Shown: piece after piece, positions 49,611 through 58,527 of the stretch
Position numbering within the stretch: the first letter of the stretch is position 1
Layout of the letters: the number at the start of each line of letters is the position of its first letter
Source: Spirulina sp034932185
Lineage (GTDB): Bacteria; Cyanobacteriota; Cyanobacteriia; Cyanobacteriales; Spirulinaceae
DNA length: 64,000 bases
Direction: 5' to 3'
NCBI RefSeq assembly: GCF_034932185.1
Contig: NZ_JAYGHW010000009.1
Span: 10,601 to 74,600, forward strand
The notes under the pieces: model-generated
What the model saw: the letters and a program-made list of their open reading frames with translations, nothing else
Database searches by the model: none
Told to the model about the DNA's origin: nothing
Program-made: the position numbers and the translations under genes

Positions 49611-49720
49611 GATGCTTATTCAGGGGGTGCTATGTTCAAGATAGGGGATGGGCAAAGCCCCTTTCTCCGGGTTGCCCTCCCACAGTACAATCAAAAACGC
49701 TTAGGATTTCTCGGTGGGTT

Positions 49721-50248
49721 ATGGCAATTTTAGACTCCAAAGGACGCTTGTTCGGTAAGCTTAGTATTCTTGACCTCGGTGCGGCCCTGATTATGGTGCT
49801 CGTCGTCGTGGGGATTTTCATCTTTCCCGGCACCACCGGCTCCCTCGCCCAAACCAACACCCAAGCCATTGAATTTGATGTGTTAGTGCGGGGTTTGAGT
49901 GTGCGCAATCCCGAAGCGCTGTTGGCAGACTTTGAAGAACGGGGGACGACGACGATTATTGTCCGCAACCAACCCAGCGGGGCGATCGCGATCGCCGATA
50001 TTCAACCCATCGAGCGGCAAATGGCCGTCCCCCAACCCGATGGCACCGTCGCCGCCCGTCCCGAACCCCGCACCGCAACCAGCTTTAACAGCGATTTCTT
50101 GATCACCCTCACCGGCAATGCTCAAATGACCGACGGTGTTCCAGTTTTGAACCAAAGCCAAATTAAAATTGGCACTCCCATCGAACTGGACGGCCCCACC
50201 TATAATTTCCGAGGGACGGTGATCGAAGTCCGCTCCATCAATGCTTAA
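49721..50248 (+). CDS. DUF4330 family protein
   Basis: A 175-residue protein with MAILDSKGRLFGKLSILDLG leading into one membrane helix (about 15-35, ALIMVLVVVGIFIF). The rest is extracytoplasmic and beta-rich (IEFDVLVRGLSVRNPEALL, IKIGTPIELDGPTYNFRGTV). The start 'DxxGRLFGKxxxxDL' is the mark of DUF4330. Function unknown. Confidence 0.85.
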   Translation: MAILDSKGRLFGKLSILDLGAALIMVLVVVGIFIFPGTTGSLAQTNTQAIEFDVLVRGLSVRNPEALLADFEERGTTTIIVRNQPSGAIAIADIQPIERQMAVPQPDGTVAARPEPRTATSFNSDFLITLTGNAQMTDGVPVLNQSQIKIGTPIELDGPTYNFRGTVIEVRSINA

Positions 50249-50397
50249 AGTATTGTTGTGAATTCCGCCGGAATTGCCCCAAACGCCCCTGAGTCAGAAA
50301 CAATAGGAATAGAGACAGATTCATTACCGCTGTTCTACAATCCACTCGGTTTTCAAGTCATTCCTTGAAACTGCTTTGCAAGGCGGAGACCTCCTTT

Positions 50398-50796
50398 ATG
50401 TCCGTACTATCCCCCCAATCCCCAACGATTCTTGCCGTTGACGACAGTGCCGTCATGCGCAAGCTGATTCAGCAAACCCTTGAATCCCAATACAATGTCC
50501 TCCTCGCAGATAATGCAGTAGATGCCCTCTCCTCGATTTACCACCAACAAATTGATCTCCTGCTCTTGGATGTCACCATGCCAGGGGTGGATGGGCTAGA
50601 ACTCTGTCGTACTGTGCGGAGTTTGCCCCAATTTCAACGGTTGCCGATTATCATGCTCACTGCCCGTGATGGAGCCTTTGATAAGGTACAGGGTCGGTTA
50701 GCGGGAGCCACGGAATATTTAACCAAACCCTTTAACGCGGATAACCTCTTGGCCACCGTGGGTAATTTTGTCAAAACCAACCCCCCAAAAAACTAG
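50398..50796 (+). CDS. Single-domain response regulator (CheY-like)
   Basis: A 132-residue protein from the ATG at 50398. The receiver domain is complete: acidic pocket ILAVDDSAVMRKLI, phosphoacceptor Asp58 in LLLLDVTMPGVDGLELCRTV, Thr in IIMLTARD and Lys in YLTKPFN. No output domain follows, so it would signal by protein contact, as CheY or PilG/PatA-partner receivers do. No kinase is adjacent. The GGAG 10-13 bases upstream is a plausible ribosome site. Confidence 0.93.
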   Translation: MSVLSPQSPTILAVDDSAVMRKLIQQTLESQYNVLLADNAVDALSSIYHQQIDLLLLDVTMPGVDGLELCRTVRSLPQFQRLPIIMLTARDGAFDKVQGRLAGATEYLTKPFNADNLLATVGNFVKTNPPKN

Positions 50797-50874
50797 GCCC
50801 AGGCCCAACCCCCATCGCATCAATTCCGGCAGGATCGATTACCCTAAAGGATGCCCTGGATTGCTCAACCCCCT

Positions 50875-51759
50875 ATGCTCAACCCCCCCCACTTCATCAT
50901 CATTGGCGCGATGAAATGCGCCACGAGCAGCCTCTATCAACAGTTGGTTGCCCAGCCGGGGATCTTCATGACGACCCCCAAGGAACCCAACTTTTTCAGC
51001 AATGATGAAATCTATGCCCAAGGCATTCCCTGGTATGAGGGACTCTTTGCCCCTGCGCCCCCTGATGCCCTCCGGGGGGAGGCCAGCACCCACTACACCA
51101 AATTACCCACCTATCCCGAAACTATTGCTCGCATCCAGTCCCATGTAGGGGACGTGAAATTGATCTACATGATGCGTCACCCGTTACAGCGCCTCGTTTC
51201 CCACTACATCCACGAATGGACACAACGGGTGATTGCAACGAAGACGGATATTAATGCGGCTCTGGATCGTCACCCGGAACTGATTGACTATAGCCGCTAC
51301 AGTATGCAAATTCAGCCCTATCTAGAAGCCTTTGGCCCGGAAAATGTGTTGCCGGTGTTTTTTGAGCAATTTTGCAATGCACCGCAGCAGGAACTAGAGC
51401 GGGTTTGCACGTTCATCGGCTACCCCCATGCTCCCCAATGGCAGGAGCTAGAGCGGGATAATGTTTCCAGCCAGCGGATGCGCAAAAATAAGCTCAGGGA
51501 TGCGATCGCCTATGCCCCCGGCATCAGCACGATTCGTAAAAATTTAATTCCTAAAGAAGTGCGGGAATGGATCAAAGACCGCTGGCGGATGCAAAAACGC
51601 CCGGAACTGGGGGCCGCAGAACGGGAGCGGGTGACGGCCATTTTGGATCAAGATTTAGCCCAATTGGGAGCCTGGCTAGGGGTCGAACTCACCTGCGCCA
51701 CATTCAAAACCGCCGCCTGCACCAGCCCCACCGGCTGGCCCGGCTGGCCGTCCCTTTAA
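50875..51759 (+). CDS. PAPS-dependent sulfotransferase
   Basis: About 294 residues. The 5'-phosphosulfate loop is FIIIGAMKCATSSLYQQL and the 3'-phosphate site is YMMRHPLQRLVSHYIHEW with YSRYSMQIQPYLEAFG downstream, as in heparan-type and bacterial sulfotransferases. Sulfate acceptor is unknown; cyanobacterial sulfated polysaccharides are one option. An ATG at 50851 gives eight more residues. It is a single-gene unit followed by a multi-hairpin repeat. Confidence 0.88.
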   Translation: MLNPPHFIIIGAMKCATSSLYQQLVAQPGIFMTTPKEPNFFSNDEIYAQGIPWYEGLFAPAPPDALRGEASTHYTKLPTYPETIARIQSHVGDVKLIYMMRHPLQRLVSHYIHEWTQRVIATKTDINAALDRHPELIDYSRYSMQIQPYLEAFGPENVLPVFFEQFCNAPQQELERVCTFIGYPHAPQWQELERDNVSSQRMRKNKLRDAIAYAPGISTIRKNLIPKEVREWIKDRWRMQKRPELGAAERERVTAILDQDLAQLGAWLGVELTCATFKTAACTSPTGWPGWPSL

Positions 51760-51771
51760 CGATCTAACTAA

Positions 51772-51873
51772 CTCGTGCCATGGCTCTGCCGTGGCACGTC
51801 CCTGCGGCGGCTCTGCCGCCCGGTGGAGGCAGAGCCGCCAAGATTGCGTTACTGGGCAGAGCCAAGTAACGAG
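51772..51873. repeat. Multi-hairpin dispersed repeat, family A, copy 3 (inverted)
   Basis: Runs CTCGTGCCATGGCTCTGCCG...GGCGGCTCTGCCGCC...GGAGGCAGAGCC...TTACTGGGCAGAGCCAAGTAACGAG, the reverse complement of copies 1 and 2 in hairpin order. Lies between sulfotransferase and ho1. Confidence 0.85.
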
Positions 51874-51995
51874 GGGTTGCCTGTTGCCCATTTAACGATT
51901 CTTAACAACTTTTCGCAATCAATCGGTTTAACCTAACAAACTAGGCCCGTTGGCGTGCGCTTAAAAAATCTTCATCGTAGAACAGGATCTTGAAT

Positions 51996-52715
51996 ATGAG
52001 TGTCAATTTAGCAACAATGCTCCGGGAAGGCACGAAAAAATCCCATACCATGGCAGAAAACATGGGTTTCATTAAATGCTTCCTGCGGGGTGTCGTTGAA
52101 AAAACGTCCTATCGCAAGCTTGCTGCGAACCTCTATTACGTCTATGGTGCGATGGAAGCCGAAATGGAGCGCCTCAAGGATCATCCCGTCTTAGGAAAAG
52201 TTTATTTTCCAGAATTAAACCGGAAAGCAGCCCTAGAGCAGGATCTCGCCTTCTACTATGGCCCCCAATGGCAGAGCGAAATTGAACTCTCCCCCATGGG
52301 CAAAGCCTATGTGGATCGGGTACGGGAAATTGCCAATCAGCAGCCAGAATTACTGGTGGCTCATCTGTACACCCGCTATTTAGGAGATCTTTCCGGTGGC
52401 CAGATTCTTAAAAAAATTGCCGTAACGGCGATGAAATTGGACAATGGCCAGGGAACGGCTTTCTATGAATTTGCCCAAATTCCCGACGAAAAAGCTTTTA
52501 AAACCCAATACCGCCAAGCCATGGATGAATTGCCGGTGGATCAAGCCACCGCTGAGGCCATTGTTGAAGAAGCTAATGCGGCCTTTGGGATGAACATGAA
52601 AATGTTTGATGAGTTAGAGGGCAACTTGATCAAAGCGATCGGCACAATGCTGTTTAACAGCCTCACCCGCCGCAACAGTGGCGGCAGCACCGAAAGCACC
52701 GGCCTGGCCACCTAA
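51996..52715 (+). CDS. ho1: Heme oxygenase
   Basis: A 239-residue enzyme that opens heme to biliverdin, the first step to phycobilin pigments, using ferredoxin. The proximal His17 is in REGTKKSHTMAENMGFIKCF. The distal helix motif GDLSGGQILKKIA is intact and LYTRYLGDLSGG is typical. The start at 51996 has AGGA upstream. A perfect terminator follows. No bilin reductase gene is adjacent. Confidence 0.96.
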   Translation: MSVNLATMLREGTKKSHTMAENMGFIKCFLRGVVEKTSYRKLAANLYYVYGAMEAEMERLKDHPVLGKVYFPELNRKAALEQDLAFYYGPQWQSEIELSPMGKAYVDRVREIANQQPELLVAHLYTRYLGDLSGGQILKKIAVTAMKLDNGQGTAFYEFAQIPDEKAFKTQYRQAMDELPVDQATAEAIVEEANAAFGMNMKMFDELEGNLIKAIGTMLFNSLTRRNSGGSTESTGLAT

Positions 52716-52740
52716 CATTTTTCTTCAATCACACCAACAG

Positions 52741-52764
52741 GGGTAGCCTAGGCTACCCTTTTTT
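52741..52764 (+). terminator. Rho-independent terminator after ho1
   Basis: GGGTAGCCTAGGCTACCC, an 18-base perfect palindrome, followed by six T, 25 bases after the heme oxygenase stop. Confidence 0.92.
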
Positions 52765-52831
52765 GATCGGGGGGAGAGCGGCGATCGCCTGCTAAAATCA
52801 TGAAACTTGATTTTCCGTCCCGTTAAACCCC

Positions 52832-54169
52832 ATGGCCGCTGTCTCCCTGACCCCCCTTGCTGATCATCAAACCCTCGCCATTGCCCCCACTGGAGCCGCC
52901 CTCCAAGGCATTGTTCAAATTCCGGGGGATAAGTCCATTTCCCATCGGGCGTTAATGTTGGGGGCGATCGCCACCGGCACGACCACAATCCGAGGGCTAC
53001 TCCTGGGGGAAGATCCCCGCAGCACAGCAGCTTGTTTCCGAGCCATGGGGGCGAAAATTTCCGATCTGAATACCGATTGTGTGAGCGTGCAGGGGGTCGG
53101 GTTAGGGAATCTAGGCGAGCCGGTAGATGTTTTGGATGCGGGCAATTCTGGAACCACGTTGCGGTTAATGTTGGGCCTTCTCGCCGCCCAACCGGGAAAA
53201 GTTTTCACCGTTACCGGCGATGGCTCGCTGCGATCGCGCCCCATGTCCCGCGTTGTTAAACCCCTATTGCAAATGGGGGCGCAAATTTGGGGCCGCAACC
53301 ACCACAACCTCGCCCCCCTCGCCATCCAGGGCCAACCCCTCCAGGGCATTACCTACCATTCCCCCATTGCTTCGGCTCAGGTGAAATCCTGCATCCTCCT
53401 CGCCGGATTGTTAGCAGAGGGCGAAACCACCGTAATTGAACCGGCCCGCTCGCGGGATCACAGTGAGCGAATGCTCCAAGCCTTCGGGGCCAATTTAACC
53501 GTCGATCCGGAAGCCTGCACCGTCACCGTCAAGGGCCGGGGGCAGGCACTCCAGGGCCAAGAAGTGATCGTGCCGGGGGATATCAGTTCAGCGGCCTTCT
53601 GGCTCGTTGCCGCTGCCATCACTCCCGGCTCTGAATTGCTGATTGAAAATGTCGGGGTGAATCCCACCCGTACCGGCGTGTTAGAAGCTTTGGCGATGAT
53701 GGGGGCAGATATTACTCAGGAAAACCCCCGCACCGTCACGGGGGAGCCGGTGGCAGATCTGCGGGTGCGCCATTCTGGGTTAAAAGCTTGCACCATTGAA
53801 GGAGATTTGATCCCTCGGTTGATTGATGAAATCCCGATCCTGGCGGTGGCGGCGGTGTTTGCCGAGGGGACGACGGTGATCCAAGATGCAGAGGAATTGC
53901 GGGTCAAGGAGAGCGATCGCCTCGCCGTCATGGCCGCCGAACTCAACCGCATGGGGGCCAAGGTAGTAGAACTCCCCGATGGCCTGGAAATTACCGGCGG
54001 CACACCCTTAAAAGGCACAGATTTAGACAGCCATACGGATCACCGCATTGCCATGAGCTTGGCGATCGCCGCCCTCAACGCCAGCGGCAAAACCCAAATC
54101 CACCGCGCCGAAGCCGCCGCCATTTCCTACCCCAACTTCGTCAGCACATTGCAAACCGTTTGGGGATGA
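52832..54169 (+). CDS. aroA: 3-phosphoshikimate 1-carboxyvinyltransferase (EPSP synthase)
   Basis: A 445-residue shikimate-pathway enzyme joining phosphoenolpyruvate to shikimate-3-phosphate. Motifs: IQIPGDKSISHRALMLGAIA-type start (Lys and Ser that bind substrate), LDAGNSGTTLRLMLGLLA, the RSRPM loop, SAQVKSCILLAGL and KESDRLAVMAAELNRMGA. In class I/II terms, GNSGTTLRL fits the class II, glyphosate-tolerant type of bacteria. The stop codon lies inside the first unit of a heptamer repeat. Confidence 0.95.
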   Translation: MAAVSLTPLADHQTLAIAPTGAALQGIVQIPGDKSISHRALMLGAIATGTTTIRGLLLGEDPRSTAACFRAMGAKISDLNTDCVSVQGVGLGNLGEPVDVLDAGNSGTTLRLMLGLLAAQPGKVFTVTGDGSLRSRPMSRVVKPLLQMGAQIWGRNHHNLAPLAIQGQPLQGITYHSPIASAQVKSCILLAGLLAEGETTVIEPARSRDHSERMLQAFGANLTVDPEACTVTVKGRGQALQGQEVIVPGDISSAAFWLVAAAITPGSELLIENVGVNPTRTGVLEALAMMGADITQENPRTVTGEPVADLRVRHSGLKACTIEGDLIPRLIDEIPILAVAAVFAEGTTVIQDAEELRVKESDRLAVMAAELNRMGAKVVELPDGLEITGGTPLKGTDLDSHTDHRIAMSLAIAALNASGKTQIHRAEAAAISYPNFVSTLQTVWG

Positions 54170-54293
54170 AGGATGAAGGATGAAGGATGAAGGATGAAGG
54201 ATGAAGGATGAAAATTCTGCCTTCTGCCTTCTGCCTTCTGTCCTCTGCCTTCTGCCTTCAATTCTGCCTTCTGCCTTCAAAGCCCTCCCTGTT
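54164..54293. repeat. Heptanucleotide tandem repeats (GGATGAA x7, then CTGCCTT series)
   Basis: Seven perfect GGATGAA units (54164-54212) overlap the aroA stop, then an AATT spacer and about eight CTGCCTT-type units to 54282, running into the ppk 3' end. This is the short-tandem-repeat type known from cyanobacteria. Copy number probably differs between strains. Confidence 0.9.
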
Positions 54294-56445
54294 GCAACGC
54301 CATTTCCATCAACAGTTTTTGTGAACTGCGGCTTTGCTCCGGAGCAGGGGGTTGTCGTTGAATGTAGGAGCCATCGGGCTGTAACTCCCAAGCCTGGCGA
54401 TTATCCGCCAACATCACCCCTAAAATTTCCTGCAAATCTTGGCGGATCTGGGGGTCATCCATGGGGGTAATTGCTTCGACGCGGCGATCTAAATTGCGGC
54501 GCATCCAATCCGCCGAACCAATATAGAGTTCTTCTGCCCCTTGGTTGTGGAAGTAGAAAATCCGGGAATGCTCTAAAAATGCCCCGACAATACTAATCAC
54601 CTTAATATTTTCACTCACCCCCGGCAGTCCCGGCCGCAGTGCACAGATCCCCCGCACAATCAGGTCAATTTGTACGCCGGCTTGGGAGGCTTCGTAGAGT
54701 TTAGCGATAATTTTTGGGTCAACGAGGGAGTTCATTTTCGCCACGATCCGCCCCGTCCCCCCCTCTTGGCTGTGGCTGATTTCCCGTTCAATGAGGGCGG
54801 TCATGCGATCGCGCAAATTCACTGGCGACACCAACAAACGACGATAGGAGCGTTGGCGGGAATACCCCGTCAGGAAATTAAACAAATCCGTTAGATCCGC
54901 CCCCAATTCATCCCGACGACTGAGCAAACCCAAATCTGTATAGAGTCGCGCTGTTTTCGGGTTATAGTTTCCCGTGCCAATATGCACATAGCGGCGAATA
55001 TGTTCCCCCTCTTGGCGCACCACCAGCGTAATTTTGGTATGGGTCTTTAACCCCACCAACCCATAGACGACATGCACCCCCGCCCGCTCCAATTTTTTCG
55101 CCCATTGAATATTATTTTCCTCATCAAACCGGGCTTTCAACTCCACCAATGCCACCACCTGTTTACCATTTTCCGCAGCGGAAATCAGCGCGTTGACAAT
55201 GGGGGAATCCCCAGAAGTCCGGTAGAGCGTCATCTTAATCGCCAAAACTTGGGAATCCTCCGCCGCTTGGGTGATGAATTCCTGCACCGTGGAGCGGAAG
55301 GAATGATAGGGGTGATGGAGCAATAAATCCCCCTGGGTAATCAGGTCGAAAATATTTTCGCCATCGTCGCGATCCAGCTTATGCTTCGCTTCCGCCGCCT
55401 CTAGCATGCGCTGAATTCGCAGCGGCACAACGGGAGTCCAACCCGGCTCTTTCAAATGGGGCAAGGGCAACCCTGCCAGGGCCATCAAATCATCTAGCCC
55501 CAATAAACTTTCAAAGGCAAACACCTGATCATCTTCCAATTCCAACGCCCGCATCAACGTTAACCGCACTGTATCCGGCATCGTGGCTTGAATTTCCATC
55601 CGCACCGCTGAACCGCCAATGCGCCGTTTCCGCAATTCCTGCTCAATGGCGAGGAGCAGATCATCGGCTTCATCTTCCTCAACGGAAAGGTCAGCATTGC
55701 GGGTAATCCGAAAGGGATAACATTCCTGGACATTCATCCCCGGAAAGAGGCTTTCGAGGTTATGGGCCATCACCTGCTCAATGGGGATGCCCGTCCATAC
55801 CGCCTCCACTTCACCGCCTTGATGCAGTTGTTTGGGGAGTTTGATGAATCGGGGCAGGACGCGGGGGACTTTGATCCGGGCGAACAGTTCTTCTTGGGTA
55901 TCGGGGTCTTTGACTAAGACCGCTAAGTTGAGGCTGAGGTTGGAAATATAGGGGAAGGGGTGGCTGGGATCAACGGCGAGGGGGGTGAGGACGGGGGAAA
56001 TGTGGGCCTCAAAATAATCGTGAAGGTATTGCCGTTGTTCTTGATTGAGATCGAGGTAGGTGAGTAGGTAAACCCCCTCTTGGGCCAGTTGGGGGCGAAG
56101 CTGATGCTCGAAGACCTGATCCTGCTCTTGTAAAAGGGGGCGGAGGCGTTGGGCGATCGCCTCTAACTGTTCCATCGGACTACGGCCATCGGGGGTCAGC
56201 TTATGCACCTGAGCCTCCACCTGTTGCTGTAGCCCCGCCACCCGCACCATAAAAAATTCATCCAGGTTATTGCTAAAAATCGCCAGAAATTTCAACCGAT
56301 CTAGCAATAGCGTTCGTTCATCTAAACCTTCCGCCAACACCCGATAGTTAAATTCCAACCAACTCAATTCCCGATTGAAATAGTATTGGGGATCGGTAAA
56401 GTCTAAGCTGGCGGTTGGTTGGGAAGGGGTGGTGCTTTGGGTCAT
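54277..56445 (-). CDS. ppk: Polyphosphate kinase 1
   Basis: A 722-residue enzyme that makes polyphosphate from ATP. The four PPK1 domains are present. The N-terminal YYFNRELSWLEFNYRVLAEG, the active-site His of LKTHTKITLVVRQEGEHIRR, YVHIGTGNYNPKTARLYTDL, and the second His in LEHSRIFYFHNQGAEELYIG with SADWMRRNLDRRVE are intact. Its last residues are coded within the edge of the heptamer repeat. Convergent with aroA. Confidence 0.96.
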   Translation of the reverse strand: MTQSTTPSQPTASLDFTDPQYYFNRELSWLEFNYRVLAEGLDERTLLLDRLKFLAIFSNNLDEFFMVRVAGLQQQVEAQVHKLTPDGRSPMEQLEAIAQRLRPLLQEQDQVFEHQLRPQLAQEGVYLLTYLDLNQEQRQYLHDYFEAHISPVLTPLAVDPSHPFPYISNLSLNLAVLVKDPDTQEELFARIKVPRVLPRFIKLPKQLHQGGEVEAVWTGIPIEQVMAHNLESLFPGMNVQECYPFRITRNADLSVEEDEADDLLLAIEQELRKRRIGGSAVRMEIQATMPDTVRLTLMRALELEDDQVFAFESLLGLDDLMALAGLPLPHLKEPGWTPVVPLRIQRMLEAAEAKHKLDRDDGENIFDLITQGDLLLHHPYHSFRSTVQEFITQAAEDSQVLAIKMTLYRTSGDSPIVNALISAAENGKQVVALVELKARFDEENNIQWAKKLERAGVHVVYGLVGLKTHTKITLVVRQEGEHIRRYVHIGTGNYNPKTARLYTDLGLLSRRDELGADLTDLFNFLTGYSRQRSYRRLLVSPVNLRDRMTALIEREISHSQEGGTGRIVAKMNSLVDPKIIAKLYEASQAGVQIDLIVRGICALRPGLPGVSENIKVISIVGAFLEHSRIFYFHNQGAEELYIGSADWMRRNLDRRVEAITPMDDPQIRQDLQEILGVMLADNRQAWELQPDGSYIQRQPPAPEQSRSSQKLLMEMALQQGGL

Positions 56446-56641
56446 GGGGAAGGGGAGGAAATGCCAAATGATCTTGATCCTAGCGTGATCTGGCTTCCTA
56501 GCAGTTTAATCCTAGGTTAAGGCAGGGATGACGGTCTGGAGTGAGGCAATTCTCATTCAGGGTACGGGAAAAATCACCACAAGAAAAATCGCAAAAAATG
56601 AAATAATGAACCCTAGCTTATCCATCGACTCAACCCACGGT

Positions 56642-57775
56642 ATGCGCATTGCCCTGTTCACCGAAACATTTTTGCCCAAAATTGATGGGATTGTCACCCG
56701 CCTTCGCCACACAGTGGATCACCTCCAACGTCAAGGTCATCAAGTGCTTGTCATCTGTCCCGATGGGGGGATTAAGGAGCACAAAGGGGCGAAGGTGAAA
56801 GGACTTTCTGCCTTTCCCTTGCCCATGTATCCAGAGTTAAAAATTGCCCTGCCTCGGCCGGCGATCCGCCAGGCCTTAGAAAAATTTCAGCCGGATTTAA
56901 TCCATGTGGTGAACCCGGCGGTGTTGGGTCTGGCGGGGATTTACTACGCGAAAATGCTCGATCTGCCCCTGGTGGCTTCCTACCATACCCACCTCCCCCA
57001 ATATCTCCATCATTACGGCTTCGGAGCGTTGGAGGGGTTTTTATGGGAACTGCTCAAAGCGGGCCACAACCAAGCTCAGTTAAACCTTTGCACCTCAACA
57101 GCCATGGTGGAGGAATTGCGCAACCATGGTATTGAACGGGTGGATTTGTGGCAGCGGGGGGTGGATACGGAGATGTTTCAGCCCCAGTTAGCGACGGTGA
57201 AGATGCGCGATCGCCTCTCCCAAGGTCATCCCGATGCGCCGCTGCTCCTCTATGTGGGCCGGGTGTCACCGGAGAAGGAAATTGAAAATATTAAACCCGT
57301 GTTGGCGGCGATTCCGGAAGCCCGGTTAGCAATTGTGGGGGATGGCCCCTATCGCAGCCAATTACAAAGCCATTTTGCCGGAACAAATACCCATTTTGTC
57401 GGCTATTTACAGGGGATTGAATTGGCTTCGGCCTTTGCTTCGGCGGATGCCTTTGTTTTCCCTTCACGGACGGAAACTTTGGGGTTAGTGTTGCTCGAAG
57501 CGATGGCGGCGGGTTGTCCGGTGGTGGCGGCCAATTCGGGGGGGATTCCTGATATTGTCACCGATGGCGACAATGGCTATCTCTTTGATCCCGCTGATCC
57601 CCAAGGGGCGATTACGGCGACGCAGCGGTTATTAGCGGCGGCGGGAGAGCGGGAATTATTACGGGCGAAGGCTCGCCAAGAGGCGGAACGGTGGAGTTGG
57701 TCGGCAGCAACGGCGCAATTGCACCGCTACTATGAGCAGGTGGTTTCCAAAAGCACAGTGAGAGTAGCTGCTTAA
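56642..57775 (+). CDS. sqdX: Sulfoquinovosyldiacylglycerol synthase
   Basis: A 377-residue GT-B glycosyltransferase (family 4) that transfers sulfoquinovose from UDP-sulfoquinovose to diacylglycerol, giving the thylakoid sulfolipid. N-domain: MRIALFTETFLPKIDGIVTR, HTHLPQYLHHYGFGALEGFL, LNLCTSTAMVEELRNHGIER, VDLWQRGVDTEMFQP. C-domain: LLYVGRVSPEKEIENIKPVL and the nucleotide-sugar motif ETLGLVLLEAMAAGCPVVAA. The whole pattern matches cyanobacterial SqdX. The ATG at 56642 is chosen; MNPSLSID at 56606 is possible. sqdB is not in the window. Confidence 0.93.
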   Translation: MRIALFTETFLPKIDGIVTRLRHTVDHLQRQGHQVLVICPDGGIKEHKGAKVKGLSAFPLPMYPELKIALPRPAIRQALEKFQPDLIHVVNPAVLGLAGIYYAKMLDLPLVASYHTHLPQYLHHYGFGALEGFLWELLKAGHNQAQLNLCTSTAMVEELRNHGIERVDLWQRGVDTEMFQPQLATVKMRDRLSQGHPDAPLLLYVGRVSPEKEIENIKPVLAAIPEARLAIVGDGPYRSQLQSHFAGTNTHFVGYLQGIELASAFASADAFVFPSRTETLGLVLLEAMAAGCPVVAANSGGIPDIVTDGDNGYLFDPADPQGAITATQRLLAAAGERELLRAKARQEAERWSWSAATAQLHRYYEQVVSKSTVRVAA

Positions 57776-57874
57776 CATTTCTGGTAAGTTTTGTAAAGTT
57801 CCGTTCATTTTTATAGAGTCCCTCGTTACCATTTGAGACAACTTATGAGTCTTGGTTGTTTTTCTGGTGGCGTT

Positions 57875-58312
57875 ATGACTTCTCCCTTTATCTTGGCCCC
57901 GCGTTATTGCTTGGATGATCATTCCCAATGGTTACGGGGGATAGATCCCAGTCGTCAATATTGGCTCTGGGTGAATGGCGATCGCCACCAACCCACTATT
58001 CTCCCTGGCTTACTCGTGGCGGATTTTGACCAACTCAAGGCGATTGTTCAAGGGTTTCGCGCCCTTGAACCGGGGCAAACTTTAACCATCCCCCGTATGG
58101 AGGGGGTGGCGTTTACGCTCCATTGTGTGAGTTCTAATTGTTATGCGATCGCCACCACCTTAAACGAGGCTCCCGTTTGGCATTTATGCGATCGCGAAAC
58201 CCTCGAAAGTTTCCTCAAATCCAGCCATCCCGATTGGCTCTGCTCCCCCACCAGTTTAGAACTGGGCCGGGAGCAACTGCGCCGCGCCTTTACCCAACCC
58301 GCCTACGTTTAA
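57875..58312 (+). CDS. Hypothetical protein, cyanobacterial type
   Basis: A 145-residue soluble protein, MTSPFILAPRYCLDDHSQWL onward. It is Trp-rich in its first half (QYWLWVNGDRHQPTILPGLL) and has a helical C-terminus (SLELGREQLRRAFTQ). No motif of known enzymes and no membrane segment. Codon use and HIP1 sites match its neighbours, so it looks native. Starts up to 42 bases earlier are open. It may be co-transcribed with sqdX (99-base gap), unproven. Confidence 0.65.
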   Translation: MTSPFILAPRYCLDDHSQWLRGIDPSRQYWLWVNGDRHQPTILPGLLVADFDQLKAIVQGFRALEPGQTLTIPRMEGVAFTLHCVSSNCYAIATTLNEAPVWHLCDRETLESFLKSSHPDWLCSPTSLELGREQLRRAFTQPAYV

Positions 58313-58314
58313 AA

Positions 58315-58512
58315 CCCCCCCTTTTTAAGGGGGGGCAGGGGGGGATCCTTTTTAAGGGGGGGGCAGGGGGGGATCCCGCTCCGCCGCAGTCGGCATGATC
58401 CCCCCGGCTACGCCGACCCCCTTAATAAGGGGGTTGAAATGCAAAGGAGGGAGAGGGACTTTGACTTTGGCTCCCCTTCTCCCAAATTTGGGAGAAGGGG
58501 CAGGGGGGATGA
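58315..58512. repeat. Family C palindromic repeat cluster
   Basis: CCCCCCTTTTTAAGGGGGGG words, GGGGGGATC blocks, a GATCCCGCTCCGCCGCAGTC...CCCCCTTAATAAGGGGG arm, and then CCCTTCTCCCAAATTTGGGAGAAGGG, a perfect 13-bp-arm palindrome (about 58471-58499). Fills the convergent gap between the hypothetical gene and glgA. A fragment of the same family is at 33894-33922. Confidence 0.75.
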
Positions 58513-58527
58513 GGGCAACCCATCAGC

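Noticed and set aside
54164..54282. CRISPR array
   Set aside because: Units are 7 bases and directly tandem.
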